Shown: positions 1-7,262 of the stretch, piece by piece
Position numbering within the stretch: the first letter of the stretch is position 1
Layout: each line of letters starts with the position of its first letter
Assembly: GCA_910576925.1 (NCBI GenBank)
Contig: CAJTKB010000029.1
Location: forward strand, 1 to 18,993
Direction of reading: 5' to 3'
DNA from: an uncultured Bacilli bacterium
GTDB lineage: Bacteria; Bacillota_I; Bacilli_A; RF39; UBA660
DNA: 18,993 nucleotides
The notes under the pieces: generated by a model
The model's input: the letters and a program-made list of their open reading frames with translations, nothing else
Database searches by the model: none
What the model was told of the DNA's origin: nothing
Translations under genes and position numbers: made by a program

Positions 1-4
1 ACAT
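1..4 (-). CDS. Start of a divergent gene (only the start codon is in the window)
   Basis: On the minus strand an ATG lies at positions 4 to 2. It is preceded by a strong Shine-Dalgarno AAAGGAGG (minus strand, positions 22 to 15) with about 10 bases between GGAGG and ATG. This is the normal layout of a Firmicute gene start. Only the start codon is inside the window, so nothing can be said about the product. The gene is transcribed away from the polysaccharide locus and marks its left boundary. Confidence 0.45.
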
Positions 5-14
5 AATCTGTAAA

Positions 15-22
15 CCTCCTTT
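15..22 (-). promoter_or_regulatory. Shine-Dalgarno of the divergent gene
   Basis: The plus strand reads CCTCCTTT, which is AAAGGAGG on the minus strand. It is a near-perfect anti-16S match placed 10 bases before a minus-strand ATG. It is the main evidence that a gene runs leftward out of the window. Confidence 0.5.
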
Positions 23-35
23 AAAATTTATTCCA

Positions 36-55
36 CTTTCATTTTAAAATGAAGG
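36..55. promoter_or_regulatory. Palindrome, possible operator of the divergent gene
   Basis: TTCATTTTAAAATGAA at 38-53 is a perfect 16-base palindrome, extended by one G-U and one C-G pair to 36-55. It lies just downstream of a minus-strand TATAAT (63 to 58), so the predicted transcription start (about 51) falls inside it. A perfect dyad at +1 is a common place for a repressor to bind. With no loop and only A/T in the centre, it is less convincing as a terminator. The binding protein is unknown. Confidence 0.35.
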
Positions 56-57
56 CT

Positions 58-63
58 ATTATA
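58..63 (-). promoter_or_regulatory. -10 element of the divergent promoter
   Basis: On the minus strand positions 63 to 58 read TATAAT, a perfect -10 box. The hexamer 17 bases upstream (GTCTCT) is a poor -35, so this promoter may need an activator or be weak. The predicted start gives a leader of about 45 bases before the minus-strand ATG. Confidence 0.35.
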
Positions 64-102
64 TGATATATAATTTTTTTAGAGACTTTTTGATTTTACT
101 TA

Positions 103-111
103 TGCTATACT
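103..111 (+). promoter_or_regulatory. Extended -10 promoter for the polysaccharide unit
   Basis: TGCTATACT fits the extended -10 pattern TGn-TATAAT with one mismatch. No good -35 is seen 16-18 bases upstream, which extended -10 promoters tolerate. Transcription would start near 118, leaving a leader of about 94 bases before the first gene. A second TATAAT at 148-153 lies directly before the AGAGAGGG motif and has no -35, so it is less likely to be the promoter. Confidence 0.4.
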
Positions 112-153
112 TATTTTATAAAAGATATAAGGAAAATAAATTAAAAATATAAT

Positions 154-199
154 AGAGAGGGATCAATCAATATAGATTAATATATCTATAAGATTGATT
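154..199 (+). promoter_or_regulatory. Distant Shine-Dalgarno followed by a leader hairpin
   Basis: AGAGAGGG at 154-161 is the only SD-like motif before the first gene, but it is 50 bases from the ATG at 212. Between them lies an imperfect stem-loop: 171-177 pairs with 184-190 (7 pairs, 6-base loop) and 165-170 pairs with 194-199 (6 pairs), with AGA bulged at 191-193. Folding would shorten the SD-to-start path to about 16 unpaired bases. No SD is present directly before 212. The structure may therefore control translation of the first gene. This is inferred from base pairing by eye. Confidence 0.35.
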
Positions 200-211
200 A
201 TATAAGTATGT

Positions 212-733
212 ATGATTTTTAAGAAAAAGAAAAATATTGGTGATTGTAATAATGATAATGTTTCAATAGATGAAAAGTATCGTAGGCTTGGTGTTAAAAT
301 TGGAAAAAATTTTTCAATAACTGGAGAGGTTAGTTTTAGTTCAGAACCATACTTAATAACACTAGGTGATGATGTTCGGCTATCTAGTAATGTTAATTTT
401 GTAACTCATGATGGAGGTATGCACGTAATCAGACAATATAAAGATATTCCCGCTGATAGTTTTGGAAAAATTGTCGTAGGTAATAATGTATTTATTGGAA
501 TGAATTCTATTATTATGCCTGGTGTTAATATAGGAAATAATGTAATAATAGGGGCAGGTAGTATTGTAACAAAAGACATTCCTGATAATTCTGTTGCCTG
601 TGGAGTACCCGCCAAAGTTATAGAGTCTATTGATGATTATTATAAAAAAAATAAGGATAATATAGATTTAACTAAAAATTATACCCAAGAGGAGAAGAAA
701 AAATACTTACTAGATAAGTTTAAAATAAGTTAA
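212..733 (+). CDS. Hexapeptide-repeat (left-handed beta-helix) O-acyltransferase
   Basis: A 173-residue cytoplasmic acyltransferase of the CatB/maltose O-acetyltransferase type. These enzymes usually move an acetyl group from acetyl-CoA to a sugar hydroxyl. The hexapeptide repeat pattern (I/V-G-x-x) runs from about residue 28 to 120, for example VVGNNVFIGMNSIIMPGVNIGNN at 88-110. The loop carries the likely catalytic histidine in FVTHDGG (His66). The family's closing motif GVPAKVI is at 131-137. A charged tail (138-173) follows. The ATG at 212 is the first start in frame after a stop at 203-205. An ATG at 208 in another frame stops after four codons. As first gene of the unit it probably acetylates a sugar of the surface glycan; the acceptor cannot be read from sequence. 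Confidence 0.88.
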   Translation: MIFKKKKNIGDCNNDNVSIDEKYRRLGVKIGKNFSITGEVSFSSEPYLITLGDDVRLSSNVNFVTHDGGMHVIRQYKDIPADSFGKIVVGNNVFIGMNSIIMPGVNIGNNVIIGAGSIVTKDIPDNSVACGVPAKVIESIDDYYKKNKDNIDLTKNYTQEEKKKYLLDKFKIS

Positions 734-755
734 TAAAAAACAAGGAGTACTTAAT

Positions 756-1976
756 ATGGAAAAGAAAAAAGATAAAATATGTGTTTATACTTGTATTACA
801 GGTAATTATGATAATATCCACGAGATAGAAAATAAAGAGAGTGGAGTTGATTATTTATTATTTACTAATAATAAGGAAATAAAATCTGATACTTGGGATA
901 TCATTTATATAGAAGATGATAGTTTAGATAATCAAAGACTTTCTCGAAAGATAAAGATGCTAGGCCATGAAGAAATAGATAAAAATTATGATATAAGTGT
1001 ATGGATGGATGCTTCTGTGGCTTTTAAAAAAAGTATAAAAGAGTTTGTTTCTAAATATTTTGATTCAGAAAAAGCTCCTTTTTCTTCATTTGTGCATCAT
1101 GCTAGAAACTGTATTTATAAGGAAGCATTAGCTTGTATTAAATATAATAAAGATACAAAAGAAAATATAGATAAACACATTGATTTTTTAAAAAAGGAAG
1201 GTTTTCCTCCTAATATGGGACTTTATGAAATGACTGTTTTTATAAAAGAACATAATAATAAAAAAGTTAAAGAAACTATGAAATTATGGTTTGATATGGT
1301 TTGTAATCATAGTAAAAGAGATCAGCTTAGTTTTGTATATTGTGTATGGAAAACGGGCCTAAAGATAAATCCAATTGAACTTAATGTTTTTGATAATTCT
1401 TGGTTTAGTTGGAGTAAACATAATTTCTCTAAGGAAATAAAAGAATATAGAGTATATTTTGGTGATGAAGAGAATTATAAAATAGAAAATGATATAAGAG
1501 GAAAATATAAAGTAGTTGGAAATAAGTATATTATTGATGTTAAAGTACCAATAAATACTGATAAAGTAAAAGTTGAAATGTCAAAAGTTCCTTGTGTTAA
1601 ATATAAAAATATTAGTATTAATAGGGTAGATGAAAAAGATATTCAAATAATTAATAGTATTGATTATAATGGAAACAAAATTTTTTATAATGATTCGTCT
1701 ATTATAATTATTAATAAAAAAATTAACGAAAATGATAAATTCCACTTAGAAGTAATTTTTGAAAAGATGGCTTTAGATGATATTTATAACTTTGTTGATT
1801 ACCTCGGTTATAATTTAGTAAAAGCGACTGATTTAAGTTATAAAAATAAAGAGGAGATAGAAATTCTAAAAAAGAAGAATCTAGAACTCGAAAACAAGTT
1901 AGATGGAATTTTAAACAGTAAAGGTTGGATACTTTTAGAACGTGCTAGAAGTATTAGAAGAAAGATTAGAAAGTAG
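756..1976 (+). CDS. DUF616-type (TOD1/MUCI70-like) glycosyltransferase with a C-terminal coiled coil
   Basis: A 406-residue soluble protein. Residues 7-205 match the glycosyltransferase-like DUF616 pattern: ICVYTCITGNYD at the start (8-19), a VDYLLFTNN strand (31-39), RLSRKIK (61-67), WMDAS (83-87) where a DXD-type metal site is expected, and a late RDQLSFVY (188-195). A beta-rich segment of unknown role follows (about 230-340). A short Lys/Glu/Leu coiled coil (365-388) leads into a basic end (RARSIRRKIRK), a tail often seen on polysaccharide glycosyltransferases and perhaps used to join a complex or touch the membrane. AAGGAG at 742-747 sits 8 bases before the ATG. It lies 22 bases after the acyltransferase and 8 before the epimerase, so they are surely co-transcribed. 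Donor and acceptor are unknown. Confidence 0.8.
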   Translation: MEKKKDKICVYTCITGNYDNIHEIENKESGVDYLLFTNNKEIKSDTWDIIYIEDDSLDNQRLSRKIKMLGHEEIDKNYDISVWMDASVAFKKSIKEFVSKYFDSEKAPFSSFVHHARNCIYKEALACIKYNKDTKENIDKHIDFLKKEGFPPNMGLYEMTVFIKEHNNKKVKETMKLWFDMVCNHSKRDQLSFVYCVWKTGLKINPIELNVFDNSWFSWSKHNFSKEIKEYRVYFGDEENYKIENDIRGKYKVVGNKYIIDVKVPINTDKVKVEMSKVPCVKYKNISINRVDEKDIQIINSIDYNGNKIFYNDSSIIIINKKINENDKFHLEVIFEKMALDDIYNFVDYLGYNLVKATDLSYKNKEEIEILKKKNLELENKLDGILNSKGWILLERARSIRRKIRK

Positions 1977-1984
1977 ATGTTTTT

Positions 1985-2953
1985 ATGGAAGTATATTTTA
2001 TAACTGGAGGAGCTGGTTTTATAGGCTCAAATTTAACAGAAAGATTACTTAATGAGGGAAAAAAGGTTGTAGTTCTTGATAACTTTTGTGATTTTTATGA
2101 TCCTTTAATTAAAGAGAATAATATAAAAAAATATATAGAAAATGAAAATTATAAATTATATCATAGTGATATTAGAAATACTCAAGAAATAATGAAAATA
2201 TTTAATGAGAATAAGATAGATGTTGTTATTCATCTAGCAGCGATGGCTGGAGTTCGTCCCTCAATAGAAAATCCAGTTTTGTATCAAGAAGTTAATGGAA
2301 TTGGAACTCAAAATATTTTAGAGGCTGTTAAGAAATATTCTGTTAAAAACTTAATTATGGCTTCATCTAGTAGTGTATATGGAAACTGTAAAGAGGTTCC
2401 ATTTAGAGAAGATATGGTAGTTGATTTTGCTATTAGTCCTTATGCTGCAACTAAAAAAGCTAATGAAGTTATGGCACATGTATATCACAATTTAAATAAT
2501 ATAAATATAATAATGCTTAGATTTTTTACAGTATATGGTCCAAGGCAAAGACCAGATTTAGCAATTAATAAGTTTACTAGATTAATGCTAAATGATGAAG
2601 AAATTCCTATGTATGGTGATGGTAGTACTTCTAGAGATTATACATATGTAGATGATATAGTTGATGGAATTTGTAGATCCTGTGATTATGTTAGTTCCCA
2701 TCAAAATGTTTATGAGATATTAAATATTGGTAGTAATAATCCTATTAGTCTTAAGGAAATGATTACTGTTATAGGAAAAGTTTTAGGAAAGACTCCTAGA
2801 ATTAAAGAAATGCCAATGCAAGCTGGTGATGTTGATAAAACCTTTGCTGATATTACAAAGGCAAAAAAATTATTGGGATATGAACCTAAGGTATCTTTTG
2901 AAGAAGGTATAAAAAGATTTATTAGTTGGTATTTGGAAAATTATAAGAACTAA
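1985..2953 (+). CDS. NAD-dependent nucleotide-sugar epimerase, UDP-glucuronate 4-epimerase type
   Basis: A 322-residue extended short-chain dehydrogenase, the usual length for the GalE/WbpP/UDP-glucuronate 4-epimerase family. The Rossmann motif GGAGFIG is at 8-14. The active site shows ASSSSVYG (126-133) and Tyr153-x3-Lys157 (YAATK). MAGVRPSIENP (87-97), FTVYGPRQRPDLA (181-193) and PMQAGDVDKTFAD (277-289) are wordings typical of UDP-glucuronate 4-epimerases, which interconvert UDP-glucuronate and UDP-galacturonate. A UDP-GlcNAc or UDP-Glc 4-epimerase remains possible, since substrate is not fixed by these motifs. The ATG at 1985 has only a weak upstream SD and begins 8 bases after the previous stop, so translation may be coupled. 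It probably supplies a sugar precursor to the glycosyltransferases of the locus. Confidence 0.88.
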   Translation: MEVYFITGGAGFIGSNLTERLLNEGKKVVVLDNFCDFYDPLIKENNIKKYIENENYKLYHSDIRNTQEIMKIFNENKIDVVIHLAAMAGVRPSIENPVLYQEVNGIGTQNILEAVKKYSVKNLIMASSSSVYGNCKEVPFREDMVVDFAISPYAATKKANEVMAHVYHNLNNINIIMLRFFTVYGPRQRPDLAINKFTRLMLNDEEIPMYGDGSTSRDYTYVDDIVDGICRSCDYVSSHQNVYEILNIGSNNPISLKEMITVIGKVLGKTPRIKEMPMQAGDVDKTFADITKAKKLLGYEPKVSFEEGIKRFISWYLENYKN

Positions 2954-3027
2954 TAGAAGTTTTTAGGAAAAGGCTTGCTCTTCTCTTTTTTTTTATGATA
3001 TATTTTTATTATAGGGTGGATACGGAT

Positions 3028-4146
3028 ATGAAAAGTAGTAAAAAAAGACAATCAAATTTTGAACTTATGAGAATTACATCAATGATTATGATTATCATAT
3101 GGCATATTATAATACATTCTGGTATTAGAGAAGGAACTAGTGGAACAATTAATTTATTAATTCAGTTTATTTATATTTTTATTAGTGTTCACGTAAATTC
3201 TTTTGTTTTAGTATCTGGCTATTTTGGATACGATAAAAATATATCTTTTAAGAAAGTTTTATCGTTATTTAATCAAACTTGGTTTTATAAAGCTGTTTTT
3301 GTAATAATTTTTGTGGTTCTTGGTATATCTAAGGTTAGCTCTGTTCAATTTGTTAGAGAATTACTTCCTTTAAATACAGAAGACTACTGGTTTATTAACT
3401 GTTATTTAGTATTATGCATAATAGCACCATATATTAATATTATAGTAAAAAATTTGAATCAGAGAGAACATAGGCATTTAATTATAATAATGATTTTCTT
3501 ATTTTCTTTAATTCCTGTTATTAGTAGTAATAGAACTATTTCAAATCATGGTTCTACTATTCAGAATTTTATTCTGTTATATTTAATAGGAGCTTATCTT
3601 GGAAAATATCCTATTAGAAGTAATATTCATTTTAAAAATTATTCTCATAATAAAAGACAATGTATTTTTCTCTTTGGATTTATCATTTTTGGTGTTTTAA
3701 ACTTTTTATTTTCACAATGTTCTCAGAGCTTTATGAAATATTCTAATACTTTTATTCAAGAATTAGGTAAAATTTATCATATTTTTGAAACATCTTTTAG
3801 TAATCCACTTATTATTTTACAAAGTATTTGCTATTTCCTATATTTTAGCACTTTGAAAATTGAAAGTTCAGTTATCAATAAAATTAGTTCACTTTGTTTT
3901 GGAGTTTATTTAATACATGAAAATCATCATTTTTATAATTATTTCTATCATCTTATAAGGTTTGATACTCTAGAAAATTATAATGATATTTTTCTTATTT
4001 TTAAAATAGTTTTGTTAGCATTTCTTATTTTTCAAGTATGTATCATTATTGAATTTTTAAGAAGTATAGTATTCAAATTTTTTAGTAATCGTAAAATTAT
4101 CAAGAGAGCTAATAATATAATTTTTAATTATCTAAAATCTTTTTAG
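3028..4146 (+). CDS. Membrane acyltransferase-3 family protein (O-acyltransferase)
   Basis: A 372-residue multi-pass membrane protein. The opening RQSNFELMRITSMIMIIIWH (7-26) is the family signature, with conserved Arg and two histidines (His26, His30). SGYF is at 63-66, followed by about nine further hydrophobic segments. Such proteins acylate sugars, often at or across the membrane. I place the start at ATG 3028, which has AGGGTGG 8 bases upstream (3013-3019). An in-frame ATG at 2995 would add 11 residues but sits directly after a run of nine T with no SD. The 74-base gap after the epimerase holds that T run. The acyl donor and acceptor are unknown. With the hexapeptide enzyme upstream, the locus encodes two independent acylation steps, one cytoplasmic and one membrane-bound. 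Confidence 0.85.
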   Translation: MKSSKKRQSNFELMRITSMIMIIIWHIIIHSGIREGTSGTINLLIQFIYIFISVHVNSFVLVSGYFGYDKNISFKKVLSLFNQTWFYKAVFVIIFVVLGISKVSSVQFVRELLPLNTEDYWFINCYLVLCIIAPYINIIVKNLNQREHRHLIIIMIFLFSLIPVISSNRTISNHGSTIQNFILLYLIGAYLGKYPIRSNIHFKNYSHNKRQCIFLFGFIIFGVLNFLFSQCSQSFMKYSNTFIQELGKIYHIFETSFSNPLIILQSICYFLYFSTLKIESSVINKISSLCFGVYLIHENHHFYNYFYHLIRFDTLENYNDIFLIFKIVLLAFLIFQVCIIIEFLRSIVFKFFSNRKIIKRANNIIFNYLKSF

Positions 4147-4199
4147 AGTAATATTTAATAATAAATTATATTTATATATTTGTTTTTAGGAGTGGTATT

Positions 4200-7169
4200 T
4201 TGAAAAAAATTAAGTATTTGATAGTATTAATAATAGTAGGATTGTTTTGCACTAACTTATTGATGGTTGATGCAAGTAATAATGTATTATTAAATATAGA
4301 GTCTCCTATAAATAATATTACTGATAATACACTTTCTATTAGTGGTTGGGTAATGAGTAATACTTCTAATGTAGTAAAAGTATATTTAGACGGAAATGAA
4401 ATTAATGATGTTTTTAGAGTACCAAGAGAAGATGTCTTAAAGGTAGTAAAAGGTTATGGCGATATTACTACTAATAAATTACCTGGTTTTAATAAGACGG
4501 TTGATATTTCTAATTATAGTGATGGTCTTCATAATTTAACTGTTAGAGTATTTAATGATAACTTACAGATGTTAGCTGAAGAAAACAGGAAAATTATAGT
4601 AAAAAAATATAAATCTTTAATTAATATTGAAGAGCCATCTCTTAGTGTTAATAGTGATAGTTTGTTAATTGGTGGTTGGATTATGAGTAATAGTCCAAAT
4701 ACTCAATTAAATATTTACCTTGATGATACAAGATTATCAAATATTGATAGATTAGAAAGAAATGATGTTTTAAAGGTGATTACTGGTTATGGAGATTATA
4801 ATTTAAATAAAATGCCAGGTTTTAGGAAAGTTATAGATACTAGTAAGATGATTGATGGAAAACATACTTTGAAAGTAGAACTTATTGATTTAAATACTCA
4901 GGAAGTTATTACTGAAAAAGCTCTTAAATTCGTTTTAAAGAAATATAAATATAAGATGAATTTAGAAGAACCAAGTATTAGTAATATTTCAGGAACTTCA
5001 TTAAAAATAGGAGGATGGTTTCTTGCATCATCTTCATCTATTGGAGTCAAAGCTTATATTGATGATTTTATGATAGAGTCCTTTGATAGAGAAAATAGAG
5101 AAGATGTTTTAAAAAATATTTCTGGTTATGGAAGTAGTGATACTAATAAAATGCTAGGATTTAAAAAGATTATAGATTTAAGTTTATTTGATGATGGTAA
5201 ACATCTATTAAAGATTCAATTAATTAATAATGTAACGAAAGAAGTCTTAAGTGAAGAGAAAAAATATATTAATTTGCAAAAATACAAATCACGTTTGTTT
5301 ATAGAGGAGCCTTCTGTATCTGTAATAGATAGTAATTCATTAACTGTAAGTGGTTGGCTTATGAGTAAGAATAGTCGAGCTGGTGTTCAAATTTTTGTAG
5401 ATGATAGAGAGATACATTCTATTACTAGATTGGCTAGACAAGATGTTTTAAATGCTATTAAGGAATATGGTGATAGTAGTATAAATAAAAATCCAGGTTT
5501 TAAGTCTATTATTGATATGAGTGATTTAAAAGATGGTTTACATAATATTAAAGTACGAGTTATTGATTTAAAAGACAAAACCTTGATTTGTGAACAAGTA
5601 AAAGAAATAGTATTAAGAAAATATAAAACTAAATTAAATGTAGAAGAGCCTATTATATCAGATATATCAGGAGATAGGTTAGTTGTTAGTGGATGGGCCA
5701 TTAGTAGCGATAAAAATTCAGATATTAAAATTATTTTTGATGAAAAAGAGATAGCAAATATCAATAGAATTGAAAGATTAGATGTTATAAGATCATTTTC
5801 TGGTTATGGAAATAGTGATATAAATGAAAGACCAGGATTTAGTACAATAATTGATCTTAGTAAGATAAATGATGGTAATCATAATATAAAAGTTTTAGTG
5901 TTTGATAGTATTACTGGAGAAGAACTAGCTAGTTATAGTAAAAATATAAAACTAAAAAAGTTTAAAACAACTGGTTTTTTGGAAGAACCTAAAAAAGATG
6001 TAAAAATCGACTCTAAGCTTAATATTTCTTTTTGGCTTATGAGTACTGTAAAGAATAGAGAAGTTAAATTATTTATTGATAATAATGAAGTTATTGATGC
6101 TAATATTAGTACATTTAGTAGAAGAGATGTCTTTAATGCTGTTAAGGGCTATGGAGATAATACTATAAATAAAGATAATGGTTATAGTATTGAAGTTGAT
6201 ATGAATGCTTATAAAGATGGTAATCATAATATTGAAATAAGACTTTTAAATTCGGAAACTGGGGAGATTAACTTTAATTTAACAAGAGATATTAAACTAA
6301 AAAAGTATGATGGTAAGTTTTTTATAGATTCTCCTGAATTAAACTATTTTTCTTCTTCTATTGATATAGAAGGTTGGGAGATGTCTGATATTGATTCTTC
6401 GTATATAAAGATTTATATAGATGATATAGAAGTTGATCCTTCTTTAGAAAGGATTGCAAGGAGAGATGTTTTAAATGCCTTAAAAGATCAATACGGTGGT
6501 GAGAAAATGAATCCTCTTCCTGGTTTTAAGGGAAATATTGATTTAGAAAATATTAAAGATGGTAATCATACTTTATCTTTTAAATTGTATTCTAAGTATG
6601 GTGATGTTCTATCTAGTTATAAAAATAATATTTGTGTAAGAGAATGCTTGCCAGAGTATTATACTCAAACAGATATAAGATGGGCTAATATGGTATATGG
6701 ATTAAGTACTATGGCAAAAACAGGTTGTGCACCTACCGCTATTTCTATGGCTTTTTCTACAATATTAGGTAAGAAAATATTACCAACAGATATTGCTAAT
6801 TATTTGTATTATAATACTTTTGAATTTAATAGAAAAAATAAAGGTACAAGTGGGTTAGGTATAATTTATGCAGCTAATTATTTTAAAGTAAAATATACTC
6901 CTATAACTTCTAAGAAAGAGTTAATCAACGAATTATCAGATGGAAAGATAGTTTTTGCAGCTATGGGAAATGGTAAGTTCGCAACACCTTTTTATAATCA
7001 TGCTATAATTTTATATGGCTATAATAAAGGTGATACGTATGCTTATGATCCTTTAAAAGTTTCCAATAATGGAGAAGTATCAATAGATACAATTTTCAAT
7101 GAACAAAGTAGAGATCCTGATGACTCGTTAGGGGGAGCTAATTTTTATTCATTAGTTGGTTATTATTGA
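4200..7169 (+). CDS. Secreted protein with seven Ig-like repeats and a C-terminal C39-like cysteine peptidase domain
   Basis: A 989-residue exported protein. A signal peptide (KKIK, then a hydrophobic core to residue 22, likely cut after VDA at 25) is followed by seven repeats of about 112 residues: roughly 30-138, 139-249, 250-363, 364-476, 477-589, 590-703 and 704-814. Each shows EEP/ESP, GWxMS, a Y/F-x-D-D strand, R-x-DVL, GYGD, PGF, DG-x-H and a closing KKYK. The end (817-989) fits a C39-like papain-fold domain: Gln823, Cys843 in TGCAPTAISM, His934 in NHAI and Asp950 in YDP. There is no LPXTG, SLH or other anchor. The start is TTG at 4200 with AGGAG at 4188-4192 (7 bases); the next residues form a normal signal peptide. 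Stop is TGA, unlike its neighbours. Target is unknown: peptidoglycan cross-links or a surface protein are possible. Confidence 0.85.
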   Translation: MKKIKYLIVLIIVGLFCTNLLMVDASNNVLLNIESPINNITDNTLSISGWVMSNTSNVVKVYLDGNEINDVFRVPREDVLKVVKGYGDITTNKLPGFNKTVDISNYSDGLHNLTVRVFNDNLQMLAEENRKIIVKKYKSLINIEEPSLSVNSDSLLIGGWIMSNSPNTQLNIYLDDTRLSNIDRLERNDVLKVITGYGDYNLNKMPGFRKVIDTSKMIDGKHTLKVELIDLNTQEVITEKALKFVLKKYKYKMNLEEPSISNISGTSLKIGGWFLASSSSIGVKAYIDDFMIESFDRENREDVLKNISGYGSSDTNKMLGFKKIIDLSLFDDGKHLLKIQLINNVTKEVLSEEKKYINLQKYKSRLFIEEPSVSVIDSNSLTVSGWLMSKNSRAGVQIFVDDREIHSITRLARQDVLNAIKEYGDSSINKNPGFKSIIDMSDLKDGLHNIKVRVIDLKDKTLICEQVKEIVLRKYKTKLNVEEPIISDISGDRLVVSGWAISSDKNSDIKIIFDEKEIANINRIERLDVIRSFSGYGNSDINERPGFSTIIDLSKINDGNHNIKVLVFDSITGEELASYSKNIKLKKFKTTGFLEEPKKDVKIDSKLNISFWLMSTVKNREVKLFIDNNEVIDANISTFSRRDVFNAVKGYGDNTINKDNGYSIEVDMNAYKDGNHNIEIRLLNSETGEINFNLTRDIKLKKYDGKFFIDSPELNYFSSSIDIEGWEMSDIDSSYIKIYIDDIEVDPSLERIARRDVLNALKDQYGGEKMNPLPGFKGNIDLENIKDGNHTLSFKLYSKYGDVLSSYKNNICVRECLPEYYTQTDIRWANMVYGLSTMAKTGCAPTAISMAFSTILGKKILPTDIANYLYYNTFEFNRKNKGTSGLGIIYAANYFKVKYTPITSKKELINELSDGKIVFAAMGNGKFATPFYNHAIILYGYNKGDTYAYDPLKVSNNGEVSIDTIFNEQSRDPDDSLGGANFYSLVGYY
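4287..6641 (+). repeat. Seven tandem Ig-like domain repeats in the C39-like protein
   Basis: Seven degenerate coding repeats of about 333-342 bases. Protein-level consensus points are GW-x-M-S, R-x-D-V-L, G-Y-G-D, P-G-F and D-G-x-H. At DNA level the copies have diverged and no long identical blocks stand out, unlike the next gene. Repeat 3 opens with YKMNLEEP, repeat 6 has GY instead of PGF, and repeat 7 has GWEMSDID. The same marks occur at the same positions in the neighbouring paralogue. The fold resembles small bacterial Ig-like domains of wall hydrolases (Big_7-like); the family assignment is by eye. Confidence 0.8.
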
Positions 7170-7185
7170 TAGTGATGTAAAGTAT

Positions 7186-7215
7186 TTGTAAAGCTTTGTT
7201 ATCTTATTGTATAAT
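7186..7215 (+). promoter_or_regulatory. Promoter of the GH25 repeat protein
   Basis: TTGTAA at 7186-7191 and a perfect TATAAT at 7210-7215, 18 bases apart, in the 93-base gap between the two giant genes. Transcription would start near 7222, about 40 bases before the ATG. It is the best sigma-A-type promoter in the window and suggests that the muramidase gene, and perhaps everything downstream, can be expressed apart from the upstream genes. Confidence 0.6.
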
Positions 7216-7262
7216 ATATTAAATAATTATATAATTAAAATGATTATTTATGAGGTGGTAAA

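Noticed and set aside
406..615. Minus-strand open frame of 69 codons
   Set aside because: It is the antisense shadow of the hexapeptide acyltransferase, with no SD and no recognisable domain.
2966..2994. Run of nine T (2986-2994) after a purine-rich stretch, resembling a terminator between the epimerase and acyltransferase-3 genes
   Set aside because: Only a weak seven-pair stem with several G-U pairs and a 12-base loop can be drawn. Genes on both sides look like one unit.
4147..4199. Possible promoter before the C39-like protein
   Set aside because: The gap has TATATT-like boxes from pure AT content, but no -35 or extended -10 stands out.
5387..5764. Minus-strand open frame of 125 codons within the C39-like repeat protein
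   Set aside because: It arises from the low-complexity AT-rich coding repeats on the other strand; no SD or domain supports it. The same holds for 8123-8383 in the GH25 gene.
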